Positions 52,375-62,400 of a stretch of DNA of 64,000 nt are shown in pieces. Each line of letters starts with the position of its first letter. Position 1 is the stretch's first letter. The stretch comes from Ruegeria sp. AD91A (GTDB taxonomy: Bacteria; Pseudomonadota; Alphaproteobacteria; Rhodobacterales; Rhodobacteraceae), in assembly GCF_003443535.1 (NCBI RefSeq), contig NZ_CP031946.1, positions 1,488,001-1,552,000 on the forward strand, given 5' to 3'. Below the pieces are notes generated by a model. The model was given only the letters and a program-made list of their open reading frames with translations. It ran no database searches and was not told the DNA's origin. Both the position numbers and the translations under genes were made by a program.

Positions 52375-53874
52375 TCACCGCGTCATCTCAGGCAGTTTGA
52401 TCCTTTGGATCTTACCGGATGGGCCTTTCGGCAATTCTTCCAGTAAATAAACCGTGTCTGGAGATTTGAACGCGCCGAGCTTTTGGACACAAATCTCGAC
52501 AAGTTGTTCGGACGACAACGTGGAGCCATCACACAATTTAACGGCCGCCTCCACACGTTCACCATAAGTTTTGCACGGGCGAGCAAAAGCGGCGGCTTCA
52601 ATTACGTCAGGATGCGAATACAATGCTTCGTCGATTTCACGAGGGGCAATGTTCTCCCCTCCCTTGATAATCAGTTCCTTCAGTCGACCGGTGACAAAGA
52701 AATACCCGTCGTTGTCGATATGGCCCAAGTCACCTGTTCGAAGCCACCCGTCCGAGGTGAAGGTTTCGCCGGTTGCGTCGGGGTTCTTGAGATACTCGCG
52801 CATGACGTTTGGTCCACGCACAGCGATCTCGCCTTGCAGATGAGGTGGTAGAGGAATCAGATCAGGCGACAGGATGCATGCCTCATTGCCAAACGCCTTG
52901 CCCGGTGAGCCAATTTTGCGAATGCCCGGCGGCAATGGGTTCGATAGTATCTGGGCGGCGGTTTCGGTCAGGCCCATGGTTTCAACAATCGGCACTTCGA
53001 AACGGGCTTCGAATGCAGTTTGCACATCGGGTGCAAGCGGGGATGACGCTGAACGGCCGAAGCGTAACCGATCCCGGGTGTTGGGTGACGGGGTTATGTC
53101 AGAGTGGAGCAGGTGCGAGATGATTGTCGGCACGACAGAGAACCATGTCGCCTTCGCTTCTTCGCACTGGTCCCAAAACTTGCTGGTTGAAAACTTCTCG
53201 GCCACCGCCAATGATCCGCCAGAGACCAATGCGCTGATGACCGTTACGCACAAGCCGTTGATGTGGTAAATTGGCAATACGCAGAGACCGCGATCGCTTG
53301 GCGTCAACCTGTGGGCCACGGTTGGTGTCCAACCGCCTGCCAACAAGCTCGCGTGGCTGTGCACGACACCTTTGGGGCGTCCGGTTGTCCCCGATGTGTA
53401 CATTAGCAGTGCGTCGTCTGCAGGCTCAAGCCGGTGTAATACCGGGGCTTTGTTGTCACCTGCTTCTGTGAGCCGAGACATTCTCGTCGGGCTTACCCTT
53501 TCGAACAAATTGACCTGGGCCTCGCCGACAAGTGCAATGCGCGCTTCGCAGTGATCCAGCGCATATCCTATAGCCTCGTCTCCCGCGACGAGGTTGATCA
53601 CCGTCGCACGGAACCCGCCGTAAAGCACTCCGTAAAGGCATTCGATTGCCTTGCGACCGTTTGGCTGCAGGATTGCGACGCTCGTCCCTTTATTCAGTCC
53701 CAACGCCGTCAATTGTTGCGCAAGTTGTTTTGCTTTGCTCTGCAAATCCGACCAAGTCAGCGCAGGCTCGCCGTCAAAAAACAAATAGGCGTCGCGATCA
53801 CCGTCGGTGCTTGCCCGGTCATCTAGCCAGTCGCGGACGGTGCCGTTTGGCGGCGTATGATCATCCACCTTCAT
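52375..53874 (-). CDS. AMP-forming acyl-CoA ligase
   Basis: The 499-residue enzyme has the adenylate-forming motifs YTSGTTGRPKGVVHSH (about 159-174), a VVPTIISHL segment, GLTETAA, GWLRTGDLGHIDNDG and the closing GPSGKIQRIKL with its catalytic lysine. It activates a carboxylic acid to an acyl-CoA. ATG at 53874 overlaps the upstream aldehyde dehydrogenase stop (ATGA). The partner is an acylating aldehyde dehydrogenase, so acid, acyl-CoA and aldehyde would be interconverted. This resembles the SauT-SauS sulfoacetate pair, but the substrate is inferred. Confidence 0.85.
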   Translation of the reverse strand: MKVDDHTPPNGTVRDWLDDRASTDGDRDAYLFFDGEPALTWSDLQSKAKQLAQQLTALGLNKGTSVAILQPNGRKAIECLYGVLYGGFRATVINLVAGDEAIGYALDHCEARIALVGEAQVNLFERVSPTRMSRLTEAGDNKAPVLHRLEPADDALLMYTSGTTGRPKGVVHSHASLLAGGWTPTVAHRLTPSDRGLCVLPIYHINGLCVTVISALVSGGSLAVAEKFSTSKFWDQCEEAKATWFSVVPTIISHLLHSDITPSPNTRDRLRFGRSASSPLAPDVQTAFEARFEVPIVETMGLTETAAQILSNPLPPGIRKIGSPGKAFGNEACILSPDLIPLPPHLQGEIAVRGPNVMREYLKNPDATGETFTSDGWLRTGDLGHIDNDGYFFVTGRLKELIIKGGENIAPREIDEALYSHPDVIEAAAFARPCKTYGERVEAAVKLCDGSTLSSEQLVEICVQKLGAFKSPDTVYLLEELPKGPSGKIQRIKLPEMTR

Positions 53875-55274
53875 TCCCCTGCATCCGCCCAGTAATCTGC
53901 GAAGATGTCTTCGACGGTGGGTTCGATAGGTGGAATTTCCCGAACGATCTTGGTGGTTTGGATGAAGTGCTTCCAATGCAGGTTCTCATCAATCGCATTG
54001 CCCCCCCAGCTGCCGCATCCCATCGAAAGCGAGAAGGGCATGCCGTTGTTGAATGAGCCACCGGTCGCGAAAGTGTGCGCCTGATTGACGATGACACGGC
54101 AGGTTGGCATCAAGGTACCCAATGCCACCGCACGCGCGTCATCTGCAGTGTGAATGCCGATGGAATGTCCTGCCCCTTGATAGTCCAGAATGCGCGCCGC
54201 GATAGCTCGCGCGTCCTCGTAGTCCTTCGCGCGGTAAAGCGCGGCAACGCGGCTTAGCTTTTCGCCGGACAGCGGATGATCCGGGCCGATGCCTTTGGTT
54301 TCGACCGCAAGGAACTTTGTGTCTTCGGGCACCTGATCAGTCAGACCTAACGCCGCAATCATCTTGTCGGCATCCTGCGCGATGACTTCCCGGTTCAGAT
54401 GGCCGTCGGGCCAAAGCTTCGAAACAATCTGAGCTTCGTCTTCCACCAGCGCCCCACCTTCATTGGCGAGCGCCGCAATGAAATCCTCATAGATCGCGTC
54501 CACAACGATCATCGAGTTTTCAGACGAACAAGAAGTTGCGTTGTCGAACGTCTTGGAAGCGGTAATTTTCTGAGCAGCAGCCTCCAGGTCGGCGGTCTCG
54601 TCAACGATAACCGTAACGTTGCCTGCGCCCACGGCTACAGCGGGTGTACCGCAGGTCTGGGCGCGATGGACATTGTTCTGGCTGCCTGTGCAAATCACCC
54701 GGTCGCACAGCTCCATCATGGCCTGAGTTTTGACCTTGGAGCCGGGCGCTGGGACCATCTGAACCAGATCATGATTCAGCCCCAGCTTGTCAAATTCGGC
54801 ATGAACGTTGGACAAAAGCAACTCGCAGCTGGCCACACCTTTGGGCGAAGGGGCAACAACCACCGCGTTGCCACACTTCAATGCGTTAATGATGTTGTTG
54901 GCAGGCGTGGCTGCAGGGTTGGTCGAGGGCACCACAGCGCCCACCACCCCGATGGGGCGCGCGATTTCGGTGATGCCGGTGGAGGCGTCGTTGCTGATAA
55001 TCCCGTGCGTTTTCACGCCCTTGATGTCGCGCATCAAGCCAAGTGTCTTGCGATGGTTCTTGATGATCTTGTCGGGCACATTGCCAAGCCCGGTTGTCGC
55101 GACCGCAAGTTCGGCCAAAGCCCGATTGCGAGAAGGCTCCATAATCGCCCAAGCGGCAGCTTCGGCTGCGCGGTCATAGCGCCTTTGGTTAGCACCCGTC
55201 TCGTAAGCTTTCTGAGCGGCGCGCGCTCGAGCCACAACTGTGCTCAATTGAGCAATATCATCATGTGCATTCAT
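53871..55274 (-). CDS. sauS: Acylating aldehyde dehydrogenase, sulfoacetaldehyde dehydrogenase (SauS)-like
   Basis: The 467-residue CoA-acylating dehydrogenase has VGAVVPSTNPAATPANNII, AVVVAPSPKGVASC, TGSQNNVHRA, GAGNVTVIVDETADLEAA and the catalytic Cys249 in FDNATSCSSENSM. The NH(R)KTLGL and TGITEIARP spellings fit the SauS subgroup more than AdhE-type acetaldehyde dehydrogenase, in my recollection. SauS makes sulfoacetaldehyde from sulfoacetyl-CoA. It overlaps the ligase gene and follows the transporter genes. No sulfoacetaldehyde acetyltransferase (xsc) is in the window, so the substrate remains unproven. Confidence 0.65.
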   Translation of the reverse strand: MNAHDDIAQLSTVVARARAAQKAYETGANQRRYDRAAEAAAWAIMEPSRNRALAELAVATTGLGNVPDKIIKNHRKTLGLMRDIKGVKTHGIISNDASTGITEIARPIGVVGAVVPSTNPAATPANNIINALKCGNAVVVAPSPKGVASCELLLSNVHAEFDKLGLNHDLVQMVPAPGSKVKTQAMMELCDRVICTGSQNNVHRAQTCGTPAVAVGAGNVTVIVDETADLEAAAQKITASKTFDNATSCSSENSMIVVDAIYEDFIAALANEGGALVEDEAQIVSKLWPDGHLNREVIAQDADKMIAALGLTDQVPEDTKFLAVETKGIGPDHPLSGEKLSRVAALYRAKDYEDARAIAARILDYQGAGHSIGIHTADDARAVALGTLMPTCRVIVNQAHTFATGGSFNNGMPFSLSMGCGSWGGNAIDENLHWKHFIQTTKIVREIPPIEPTVEDIFADYWADAGE

Positions 55275-55335
55275 CGCGAAATTCCTATGGAAGAGGATAG
55301 GGCGCGGGTCGCCCTATCCATTACTCTGCCACTCG

Positions 55336-56298
55336 TTAAAGACCTGCCAGAAGCTCTTTCAGTGTTTCCTGACGCGCAGCCCACATTTCCTGAACCTCTT
55401 CACGGGTCATAATGTGCATGGGCGAACCGCCTGCTTTCATTTTGCCCGCCACACGCGAGTTCTTGAACATCTCGGGTACGGTTGCGGCCAGTTTGTCGAT
55501 GACCTCTGGCGGCGTTCCTTTGGGCACCATGACACCGCGGAAGTTCACGCTGGCGTTGTCGATGTCAAAGCCCTGCTCTTTTAACGTCGGGACGTCAGGC
55601 AAGAACTCATTGCGTTCCAGATCAAACACGCCAAGGATTTTGACGTTGCCCGCTTCCTGTGCACGGAATGCGTCTGACAGATTATTCACGCCGCCCATGA
55701 CGTCACCCGCTATCACAGCTTTCATTGCTGCCGCACCGCCGCCTTTGGTCGGGATATATGCCATTTTAACACCTGCTTCTTTCTCAAGTTGCAAGGCGGC
55801 AATGTGGTGTCCAACAAACAGACCTGCCCCAGAGAACGTCAGTTTCCCGGGGTTTTCCTTGGCGTAGGTGACCACGTCCTCCATGGAGTTGAACGGGCTG
55901 TCCTTGGCCACCACAAATACCGCGGGGTCAGCGCCCCAGTTGGCGATCGGTTCAAAGCTGTCCGCCGAGTATTCGACACCGCCCTTAATCGACTGCGCAA
56001 TGAAATGCGGAATGTTGTATGCCCCGAGCGTATAGCCATCAGCCTCGGCCTGGGTTGCAAACCAGTTCCAGCCAACCCGCCCACCAGCGCCGGGTTTGTT
56101 GATGATCGCAATGGGCATACCAAGCGCATCTTCATTGCCTGCCGTCATGGTGACAATGCGGGCCTGGAAGTCAGTGGCCCCGCCAGCACCATAGCTGACC
56201 ATCATCATGATGGGGCGTTCCGGGTAATCCTCGGCGATGGCCATGCCACCGGTCAGGGACATTAGCGCCAACGCGGCGCCTGCCAGTAAATGTTTCAT
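55336..56298 (-). CDS. Tripartite tricarboxylate transporter substrate-binding protein (TctC/Bug)
   Basis: The 320-residue periplasmic protein has a signal peptide ending near GMAIAEDYPERPI and the Bug fold with MMVSYGAGGATDFQARIV, INKPGAGGRVGW and VDIDNASVNFRGVMVPKG split by the usual NFRGVMVPKGTP turn. It captures a carboxylate or sulfonate for the TctA-TctB membrane pair. Bug proteins are promiscuous, so the ligand cannot be read. It follows tctB by 47 bases. Confidence 0.9.
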   Translation of the reverse strand: MKHLLAGAALALMSLTGGMAIAEDYPERPIMMMVSYGAGGATDFQARIVTMTAGNEDALGMPIAIINKPGAGGRVGWNWFATQAEADGYTLGAYNIPHFIAQSIKGGVEYSADSFEPIANWGADPAVFVVAKDSPFNSMEDVVTYAKENPGKLTFSGAGLFVGHHIAALQLEKEAGVKMAYIPTKGGGAAAMKAVIAGDVMGGVNNLSDAFRAQEAGNVKILGVFDLERNEFLPDVPTLKEQGFDIDNASVNFRGVMVPKGTPPEVIDKLAATVPEMFKNSRVAGKMKAGGSPMHIMTREEVQEMWAARQETLKELLAGL

Positions 56299-56345
56299 GT
56301 TAGATCCTCCCTTGGATTTTTGATCGCCGCTTTGCGCGGTCTTTT

Positions 56346-56816
56346 TCAGAAAAATATCTCTCGCGGTGTGTAGACTTTGAGCAGCAGGGCAAAGAGCCCG
56401 TACATCACCGCCAGAAACCCTGCGGTGATGATCACGCGCTTGACCCAGGTCTTGGCTTCATCATGTGGCGCCGGGTCGTAGAAGCTGAGAAGCAAGAAAA
56501 ACGTGATCGTACCCGCGGTGTAGAAACCCAACGCCTTGGCGGCCCAGAAAATGTAGACAAGCGCGATGGTCAGGCCTGGCAGAAGCCACACGAAATCTTT
56601 GCGCGAAACGCCATTTCCCACCTTTGTCCAACCAAGGATCGCTTTGACGAATGTCCACAATGCCAAGACGACGAAGACGGTCGAAATCAAACGCGGAAAC
56701 AGGAAGGCTTCGGCAGGCTGTTGCGTATAGCTTACCCATGCCACCCACATCCCGACCGCCGCAATAATGCCGGACGCCACAATGTGTTGAACGCGTGGAA
56801 GACTGATTTGGCTCAT
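56346..56816 (-). CDS. Tripartite tricarboxylate transporter small membrane subunit (TctB)
   Basis: The 156-residue protein has four hydrophobic segments typical of the TctB subunit, with VASGIIAAVGMWVAWVSYTQ at the start and VYIFWAAKALGFYTAGTITF in the middle. It partners TctA in the inner membrane. Its start overlaps the tctA stop by four bases. Confidence 0.88.
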   Translation of the reverse strand: MSQISLPRVQHIVASGIIAAVGMWVAWVSYTQQPAEAFLFPRLISTVFVVLALWTFVKAILGWTKVGNGVSRKDFVWLLPGLTIALVYIFWAAKALGFYTAGTITFFLLLSFYDPAPHDEAKTWVKRVIITAGFLAVMYGLFALLLKVYTPREIFF

Positions 56817-58324
56817 CCCATGATCTCCTCTTTAGAGGTGTAGCGACGGCTGCGAAGTTCCATCCAGACTGAATAAGCAATTGATGCAATCACGATGGCA
56901 ATTAGGACGATGTTCAGCGTGCCAGTCAGGAAATAGCTCGCCATCCCGTCAGTGGCTCCGGCAATCATTGACCCTTGGATGAAATTTGCTTCGGCAATCG
57001 GGCCAAGGATCAGGCCAAGCACCAGCGGCGCGGCCGAGAAGCCGAAGCGTTCAAGGAAGTACATCATAACGCCCAATGCGGCCATGACGTAAACGTCGCC
57101 CATGCTGGACTGGACCGAGTAGCTGCCGAAGACGGCGAGCCCCAGAACAACGGCCGCCATGACGCTTTGCGGCACCTGTGCAACCCGGGCGGCAAGGCCA
57201 GCCACATAAAGGCCGAAGATGCACATGAGCACCTGACCGATCAGCATCGAGTTGATAAAGGTCCACGCCACATCCGGATGATTGTCAAAGAGATCGGTGC
57301 CCGGAAAAATTCCGTGGATCAGCAGACCACCCAGCAGCACTGCTGCCGTGGGCGAACCAGGGATCGACAGCGTCAGAAGTGGCACAAGGCTTGGGCCGAC
57401 CATGGCGTTGTTCGCGCTTTCTGCTGCGATCACACCTTCACTGTGGCCCTTGCCAAATTTATCGCGTTCCGGGCTGAACTTTTTGGTTTGGTCATAGGCG
57501 ACAAGACCTGCGATTTGACCTCCGACGCCTGGGATAAGCCCAATGACCGAACCTGTGATGGTACCAATGCTAAGGGCGCGAGGGCGGCGCAGAAGCTCGC
57601 GCACCGCATCCATGATCGAATGTTTCTCGACCTCGATCACTTCAGCATTTGCAGCTTTGCGGCCTTTTGCGAACATGGTCAGTACCTGGGGAATGGCAAA
57701 CAACCCGATGAGCGCCGCAATGATGTTGATACCGCCACCCAATGCTGGGTGAAAAATAAACCGCTGCGCGCCCATGATGTCGTCAAATCCGATGGTCGCA
57801 AGCCAGAGGCCGATGCAACCGGACAGAAGGCCCTTCACCACCGAAGCGCTGTCCAGCGAACCGATTACAGTGACGCCAAGGATGGCGAGCCAGAACAGGT
57901 GACTGGGACCGAATGCCAGCGCCCATTGCGCCAGTACGGGTGTCAGGAAGATCAACAGCAGAACACCAATCACGCCCCCGACTGCCGAAGCTAGGAAGCT
58001 GAGCTGCAACGCTTGAGCCCCTTTGCCTTGCTTGGCCATGGTGTGACCGTCCAACGTCGTTGCGATGTTTGCAGGTGCACCGGGAATTTTAAGAAGGATG
58101 GCGCTGACCGCGCCACCTGCCACTGTGGATGTATAGGCCGCTCCCAAAAGGATCAGTCCCTGAACGGGTGTCAGGTGGAAGGTGAAGGGGATTAAAAGGG
58201 CCACTGCCATTGTCGGTGATAGTCCGGGGGTTGCCCCCAAAATCAGCCCACCAATCGTCCCCAAAAGCAACAAGCCAAAAGAGATCGGTGTGAAGACATC
58301 TCCGAAGTAATAAAGGAATTCCAA
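56813..58324 (-). CDS. Tripartite tricarboxylate transporter large membrane subunit (TctA)
   Basis: The 503-residue subunit has about twelve membrane segments with LGATPGLSPTMAVALLIPF, GLIPGVGGQIAGLVAYDQ and ESANNAMVGPSLVPLLTLSIPGS split into the usual glycine-rich loops. The start is a TTG at 58324 (LEFLYYFGDVF), preceded by AGGTGG, since the longer frame adds an unconserved peptide that begins with another TTG. It is divergent from the LacI gene. Confidence 0.9.
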   Translation of the reverse strand: MEFLYYFGDVFTPISFGLLLLGTIGGLILGATPGLSPTMAVALLIPFTFHLTPVQGLILLGAAYTSTVAGGAVSAILLKIPGAPANIATTLDGHTMAKQGKGAQALQLSFLASAVGGVIGVLLLIFLTPVLAQWALAFGPSHLFWLAILGVTVIGSLDSASVVKGLLSGCIGLWLATIGFDDIMGAQRFIFHPALGGGINIIAALIGLFAIPQVLTMFAKGRKAANAEVIEVEKHSIMDAVRELLRRPRALSIGTITGSVIGLIPGVGGQIAGLVAYDQTKKFSPERDKFGKGHSEGVIAAESANNAMVGPSLVPLLTLSIPGSPTAAVLLGGLLIHGIFPGTDLFDNHPDVAWTFINSMLIGQVLMCIFGLYVAGLAARVAQVPQSVMAAVVLGLAVFGSYSVQSSMGDVYVMAALGVMMYFLERFGFSAAPLVLGLILGPIAEANFIQGSMIAGATDGMASYFLTGTLNIVLIAIVIASIAYSVWMELRSRRYTSKEEIMG

Positions 58325-58369
58325 AGTTCCACCTGATGGTTTTCTCACGTTGACATCACAGGCTAAGAG

Positions 58370-58397
58370 ATGAAAATAGTTTTGCAAATGTTTTCAT
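58370..58397. promoter_or_regulatory. Operator-like dyad between tctA and the LacI gene
   Basis: ATGAAAA and TTTTCAT are perfect inverted arms 14 bases apart, with TTTTGCAAA in the centre. The site lies between the divergent tctA and LacI starts, so it is a candidate LacI-type operator for both. Confidence 0.45.
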
Positions 58398-58421
58398 TTT
58401 TTAGCCGAATAAGTGTGAATA

Positions 58422-59462
58422 ATGGCCCGAAAACAGAAAGATAAACCTGATATCGTCGCTGTTGCGAAAGCGGCAGGGGTTTCCATCTCGACGGTCTCGC
58501 GAAGCTTCAATCACCCTGATCTTCTCAAACCGGCGACTCGCAAGAAGATTGATCGAGCGGTGCAGAAACTGGGCTATATTCGCAATCGCGCGGCGCAGGT
58601 GATGCATGGGCGGCGCAGTGGCACCATCGGACTGGTCGTGCCAACAATTGACAACGCGATCTTTGCCGAATTGATCCAGTCCTTCTCTGATGGGCTGGAT
58701 CAGTACGGTTTCACGATGCTTATTGCATCTCACGGTTTCGATTTGGATCGCGAATACAAAATGCTGCGCAAACTGATGGAACACCGTGTCGATGGGCTGG
58801 CGCTTATCGGGTTGGAACACTCGGACGCCACCCATCAACTAATCGAACAGCAGGGGGTGCCAACTGTTGCAATCTGGAACTATGCCGACGACGCACGATT
58901 ATCTTGCGTAGGGGTTCAAAATTCAGAGGCTGGCCGCTTGGCCGCGTGTCACCTGTTGGATCTCGGCCACCGCGACATCGGCCTTGTCTTTCCCGACCTT
59001 GCTGGAAACGACCGAGCTCACGATCGGTTGCACGGAGCTCTTTCAGAGCTGCGGCGGAAAAAGATCAAGGTGCCGGAAGAGTGGCAACTGCAGGCCCCCT
59101 ACAGCATTGCGGACTCAAAACGCGCTAGCCTGTCGTTGTTGGGGAAGTCTCCGCGCCCCAGTGCCATTTTGTGCGGTAATGACATTATTGCTCAAGGCGT
59201 GCTTTATGCCGCGAAACACTTGGGCATTGCTGTGCCTGGAGAACTTTCAATAATGGGGATCGGCGATTTCAAAGGATCGGGAGAAATCGAACCGTCACTC
59301 TCAACCATCCGCATTCCGGCCAAACGAATTGGAGCTTTGGCCGCAAAGCAAATAGCGGACGCCATTACTGGAAAAAGCGCGGGTACAACGGCGACAAATT
59401 ACGAACTCAGTGTATTAGTTCGGGATTCCACCGCGACTCCATCTGGAATGGCAAACACCTGA
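58422..59462 (+). CDS. LacI family transcriptional regulator
   Basis: The 346-residue regulator has a LacI helix-turn-helix (VAKAAGVSISTVSRSFNHPD, about 12-31), a hinge region near AAQVMHGRRSG, and a type-I periplasmic-like effector domain with TIGLVVPTIDNAIFAELIQS and GIGDFKGSGEIEPSLSTI. LacI proteins of this type repress adjacent operons and sense sugar or organic acids. It is divergent from the TctA-led operon. Confidence 0.92.
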   Translation: MARKQKDKPDIVAVAKAAGVSISTVSRSFNHPDLLKPATRKKIDRAVQKLGYIRNRAAQVMHGRRSGTIGLVVPTIDNAIFAELIQSFSDGLDQYGFTMLIASHGFDLDREYKMLRKLMEHRVDGLALIGLEHSDATHQLIEQQGVPTVAIWNYADDARLSCVGVQNSEAGRLAACHLLDLGHRDIGLVFPDLAGNDRAHDRLHGALSELRRKKIKVPEEWQLQAPYSIADSKRASLSLLGKSPRPSAILCGNDIIAQGVLYAAKHLGIAVPGELSIMGIGDFKGSGEIEPSLSTIRIPAKRIGALAAKQIADAITGKSAGTTATNYELSVLVRDSTATPSGMANT

Positions 59463-59568
59463 AACGGTCCTGGACATCTTGGCGAACACAGCCTTGGCCC
59501 AAGCTGTCAAGTGCGAGGTAGTGCCATACAAAAGTGCAATCGACGGCTTGGCAGTGCCCCCTATCCCG

Positions 59569-60837
59569 TCAACCATCCAATGCACGCCATCCGATATCGC
59601 GCCGATAAAACCCTTCAGGCCAATCCACACCTTCAACCATTTCATAGGCCCGGTCGCGCGCCTCCTTCAACGTGTTTCCACGCGCGGTCACGTTCAGGAC
59701 ACGCCCGCCCGAGGCCACAACCTGCCCTTCCACAGTCTTCGTTCCCGCGTGGAATACCATTTTTCGGCTGTCTTCAGGCAGCGCGTTCAACCCTTTGATC
59801 GCAGTGCCTTTCTCATAAGCGCCAGGGTAGCCATTCGCCGCCATCACGACCGTGATGGCATGGTCATCCGCCCAATTCACCCGCACCTCATCCAACCTGC
59901 CTTCGGCAGCGGCGTGCATCAGGTCCATCGCTTGCGCGCCCATACGCATCATCAACACCTGACATTCCGGATCACCGAAGCGGACGTTGTATTCAACCAG
60001 CCTTGGCTGCCCATCCTTGATCATCAACCCTGCATAAAGAACCCCCTGAAACGGCGTTCCCCGGCGCTTCATCTCGGCGATCGTAGGGCGCACGATCTCT
60101 TCCATCGCGCGCGCTTCTACTTGTTCACTTAAAACCGGAGCCGGAGAATACGCCCCCATTCCGCCGGTGTTCAGGCCAGTATCGCCTTCACCTACCCGTT
60201 TGTGATCCTGGGCCGTGCCGACAGAGAGAATGTTCTCTCCATCGCACAGAACGAACAGCGAGGCTTCTTCGCCATCCATGAACTCTTCAATCACGACTTC
60301 CGCGCCCGCACCGCCGAAAGCACCGCCGAACATGTCGTCAATGGCGTCCAGTGCGGTCTTTTCGTCCATCGCAACGATCACGCCCTTGCCTGCGGCCAGC
60401 CCATCGGCCTTGACCACAATTGGCGCGCCCTGTTCGCGGATATAAGCTTTGGCAGGCTCTGCCTCGGTGAAACGGGCATAGGCTGCAGTGGGGGCTTTGG
60501 CCGCGTCACAGATTTCTTTGGTGAAGCTTTTCGACGCTTCCAGCTTCGCTGCCTCGGCTGAGGGCCCAAAAACCAGAACTCCGGCTTCGCGCAAGCGATC
60601 AGCCACACCGGTCGCCAAAGGCGCCTCGGGCCCGACAATCACGAAATCAATCGCGTTTTCTTCGGCAAAGCTGACAACAGCACCGCCGTTTTCAATATCA
60701 AGAGTGGCACAGTCAGCGATCTGAGCGATCCCCGCATTCCCCGGCGCAACGATCAGGCGGTCACATTTGGGGTTTTGCAGCACTGCCCATGCCAGGCTGT
60801 GTTCGCGCCCTCCGCTGCCGAGAATGAGGATATTCAT
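59569..60837 (-). CDS. purD: Phosphoribosylamine-glycine ligase
   Basis: The 422-residue enzyme adds glycine to phosphoribosylamine in purine synthesis. It starts [18 protein letters not shown], a near-invariant beginning, and has the ATP-grasp motifs [31 protein letters not shown] and [15 protein letters not shown], followed by [14 protein letters not shown]. Start 60837 is set by this N-terminus; a much longer upstream frame is non-coding. It is divergent from xseA. Confidence 0.96.
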   Translation of the reverse strand: MNILILGSGGREHSLAWAVLQNPKCDRLIVAPGNAGIAQIADCATLDIENGGAVVSFAEENAIDFVIVGPEAPLATGVADRLREAGVLVFGPSAEAAKLEASKSFTKEICDAAKAPTAAYARFTEAEPAKAYIREQGAPIVVKADGLAAGKGVIVAMDEKTALDAIDDMFGGAFGGAGAEVVIEEFMDGEEASLFVLCDGENILSVGTAQDHKRVGEGDTGLNTGGMGAYSPAPVLSEQVEARAMEEIVRPTIAEMKRRGTPFQGVLYAGLMIKDGQPRLVEYNVRFGDPECQVLMMRMGAQAMDLMHAAAEGRLDEVRVNWADDHAITVVMAANGYPGAYEKGTAIKGLNALPEDSRKMVFHAGTKTVEGQVVASGGRVLNVTARGNTLKEARDRAYEMVEGVDWPEGFYRRDIGWRALDG

Positions 60838-60912
60838 GAAAGCTCTCCGATCTGCTTGGCCTTGCCTGCGCGGCGTTCTAAGCTGGGTGAGCATTTGAAA
60901 CAAGGCGCTGAA

Positions 60913-62397
60913 ATGTCCGACCTGCTTGATGACCCGATTCCGGGCCAAAACACCCCTGAATACACAGTGTCCGAAATTTCCGGTGAGGTGAAACGGACGC
61001 TCGAAGGCTCGTTCGGGCGAATCCGCGTCCGGGGTGAGGTTGGGCGCGTGTTCAAGGCGCGATCCGGGCACCTTTATTATGACATCAAGGATGACCGGAA
61101 CGTTTTGGCCTGCACCACCTGGAAAGGGCAGGTTGCAGGTCTGTCCGTTGTGCCGGAAGAAGGGTTGGAGGTCGTCGTCACCGGTCGCCTTACTGCTTTT
61201 GGGGCACAATCCAAATACAACCTGAACGTCGACGAGGTTTCCGTTGCTGGTCAGGGCGCGCTGATGGCGTTGCTGGAAAAGCGCAAGAAGCAGCTTGAGG
61301 TCGAAGGATTATTCGCGCCCGAACGCAAAAAACCCCTGCCGTACCTGCCACAGGTTATTGGCGTGGTCACATCCCCCTCAGGCGCAGTAATCCGCGACAT
61401 TCTGCATCGACTCAGGGACAGGTTCCCACGCAAGGTGCTGATCTGGCCCGTGGCCGTACAAGGAGCAAACTGCGCTTCTGAGGTTGCCCGCGCCATCGAA
61501 GGCTTCAACCAATTGACACCCGGCGGCGCGTTGCCCCGGCCCGATCTAATCATCGTGGCCCGCGGCGGCGGATCAATCGAAGATCTCTGGGGTTTCAATG
61601 AAGAGATCGTCGCGCGCGCCGCCGCCGCGTCGGACATACCGTTGATCTCGGCCGTTGGGCACGAGACCGATACCACCCTGATAGATTTCGTCTCGGACCA
61701 GCGCGCTCCAACGCCCACCGCAGCCGCCGAACTGGCCGTCCCCGTCCGCATGGAGTTGCTCGCCTGGACTGGCGAGCAAGGCGCACGCTTGTCACGGGCC
61801 GCAACTGACGCAGTCCAACGCCGAGCGCAAAGGCTGCACGATCTGTCCCGCGCGCTTCCGCGCCCGGACAGTCTGTTGAACTCTCCGAGACAACGTCTTG
61901 ATTTGATTGCAGATCGCCTCACACCCGCCTTGATACGCGGGGTGCAGAACCGTCGCCTTCAAGTGGTGGAACTGTCTGCCCATCTGCGCCCCTCAACCCT
62001 GCGCAGTCTGGTATCTGCACGACGAGAATCACTGCACAACCTGTCCTCGCGCCTGTCCCTGCGACCAATCCAAAAGGAAATCGACCAGCAGCGGCAAAAC
62101 CTCAATCGTCTTGGCGATCGAATGCATACGGCCCAAACCGCACGGTTGGATCGCCTCAAACAGCAACTCGAAGCGACGGATCGCCTGCGCGAGACGTTGA
62201 GTTACAAGGCCACTTTGGACCGCGGATACGCGGTCGTCCGGGCCGAGGGAAATGTGATCACCACCAAGGCCCAGGCCGCCAAACAAACGGCGCTTGAGAT
62301 CGAATTCGCCGATGGCATTCTCAGCACCGGCGCGGCCGCGAAACCGTCTTCGAAGAAACCCAAACCGGGCGCCCCGGATCAAGGATCGCTGTTCTAG
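60913..62397 (+). CDS. xseA: Exodeoxyribonuclease VII large subunit
   Basis: The 494-residue subunit degrades single-stranded DNA with XseB. It has an N-terminal OB-fold (GRIRVRGEVGRVFKARSGHL, YYDIKDDRNVLACTTWKGQV), the catalytic core VIGVVTSPSGAVIRDILHRL and ARGGGSIEDLWGFNEEIVAR, and a long coiled C-terminal part. The chosen start, MSDLLDDPIPGQ, avoids an upstream basic extension that overlaps purD. xseB is not in the window. Confidence 0.95.
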   Translation: MSDLLDDPIPGQNTPEYTVSEISGEVKRTLEGSFGRIRVRGEVGRVFKARSGHLYYDIKDDRNVLACTTWKGQVAGLSVVPEEGLEVVVTGRLTAFGAQSKYNLNVDEVSVAGQGALMALLEKRKKQLEVEGLFAPERKKPLPYLPQVIGVVTSPSGAVIRDILHRLRDRFPRKVLIWPVAVQGANCASEVARAIEGFNQLTPGGALPRPDLIIVARGGGSIEDLWGFNEEIVARAAAASDIPLISAVGHETDTTLIDFVSDQRAPTPTAAAELAVPVRMELLAWTGEQGARLSRAATDAVQRRAQRLHDLSRALPRPDSLLNSPRQRLDLIADRLTPALIRGVQNRRLQVVELSAHLRPSTLRSLVSARRESLHNLSSRLSLRPIQKEIDQQRQNLNRLGDRMHTAQTARLDRLKQQLEATDRLRETLSYKATLDRGYAVVRAEGNVITTKAQAAKQTALEIEFADGILSTGAAAKPSSKKPKPGAPDQGSLF

Positions 62398-62400
62398 GCC

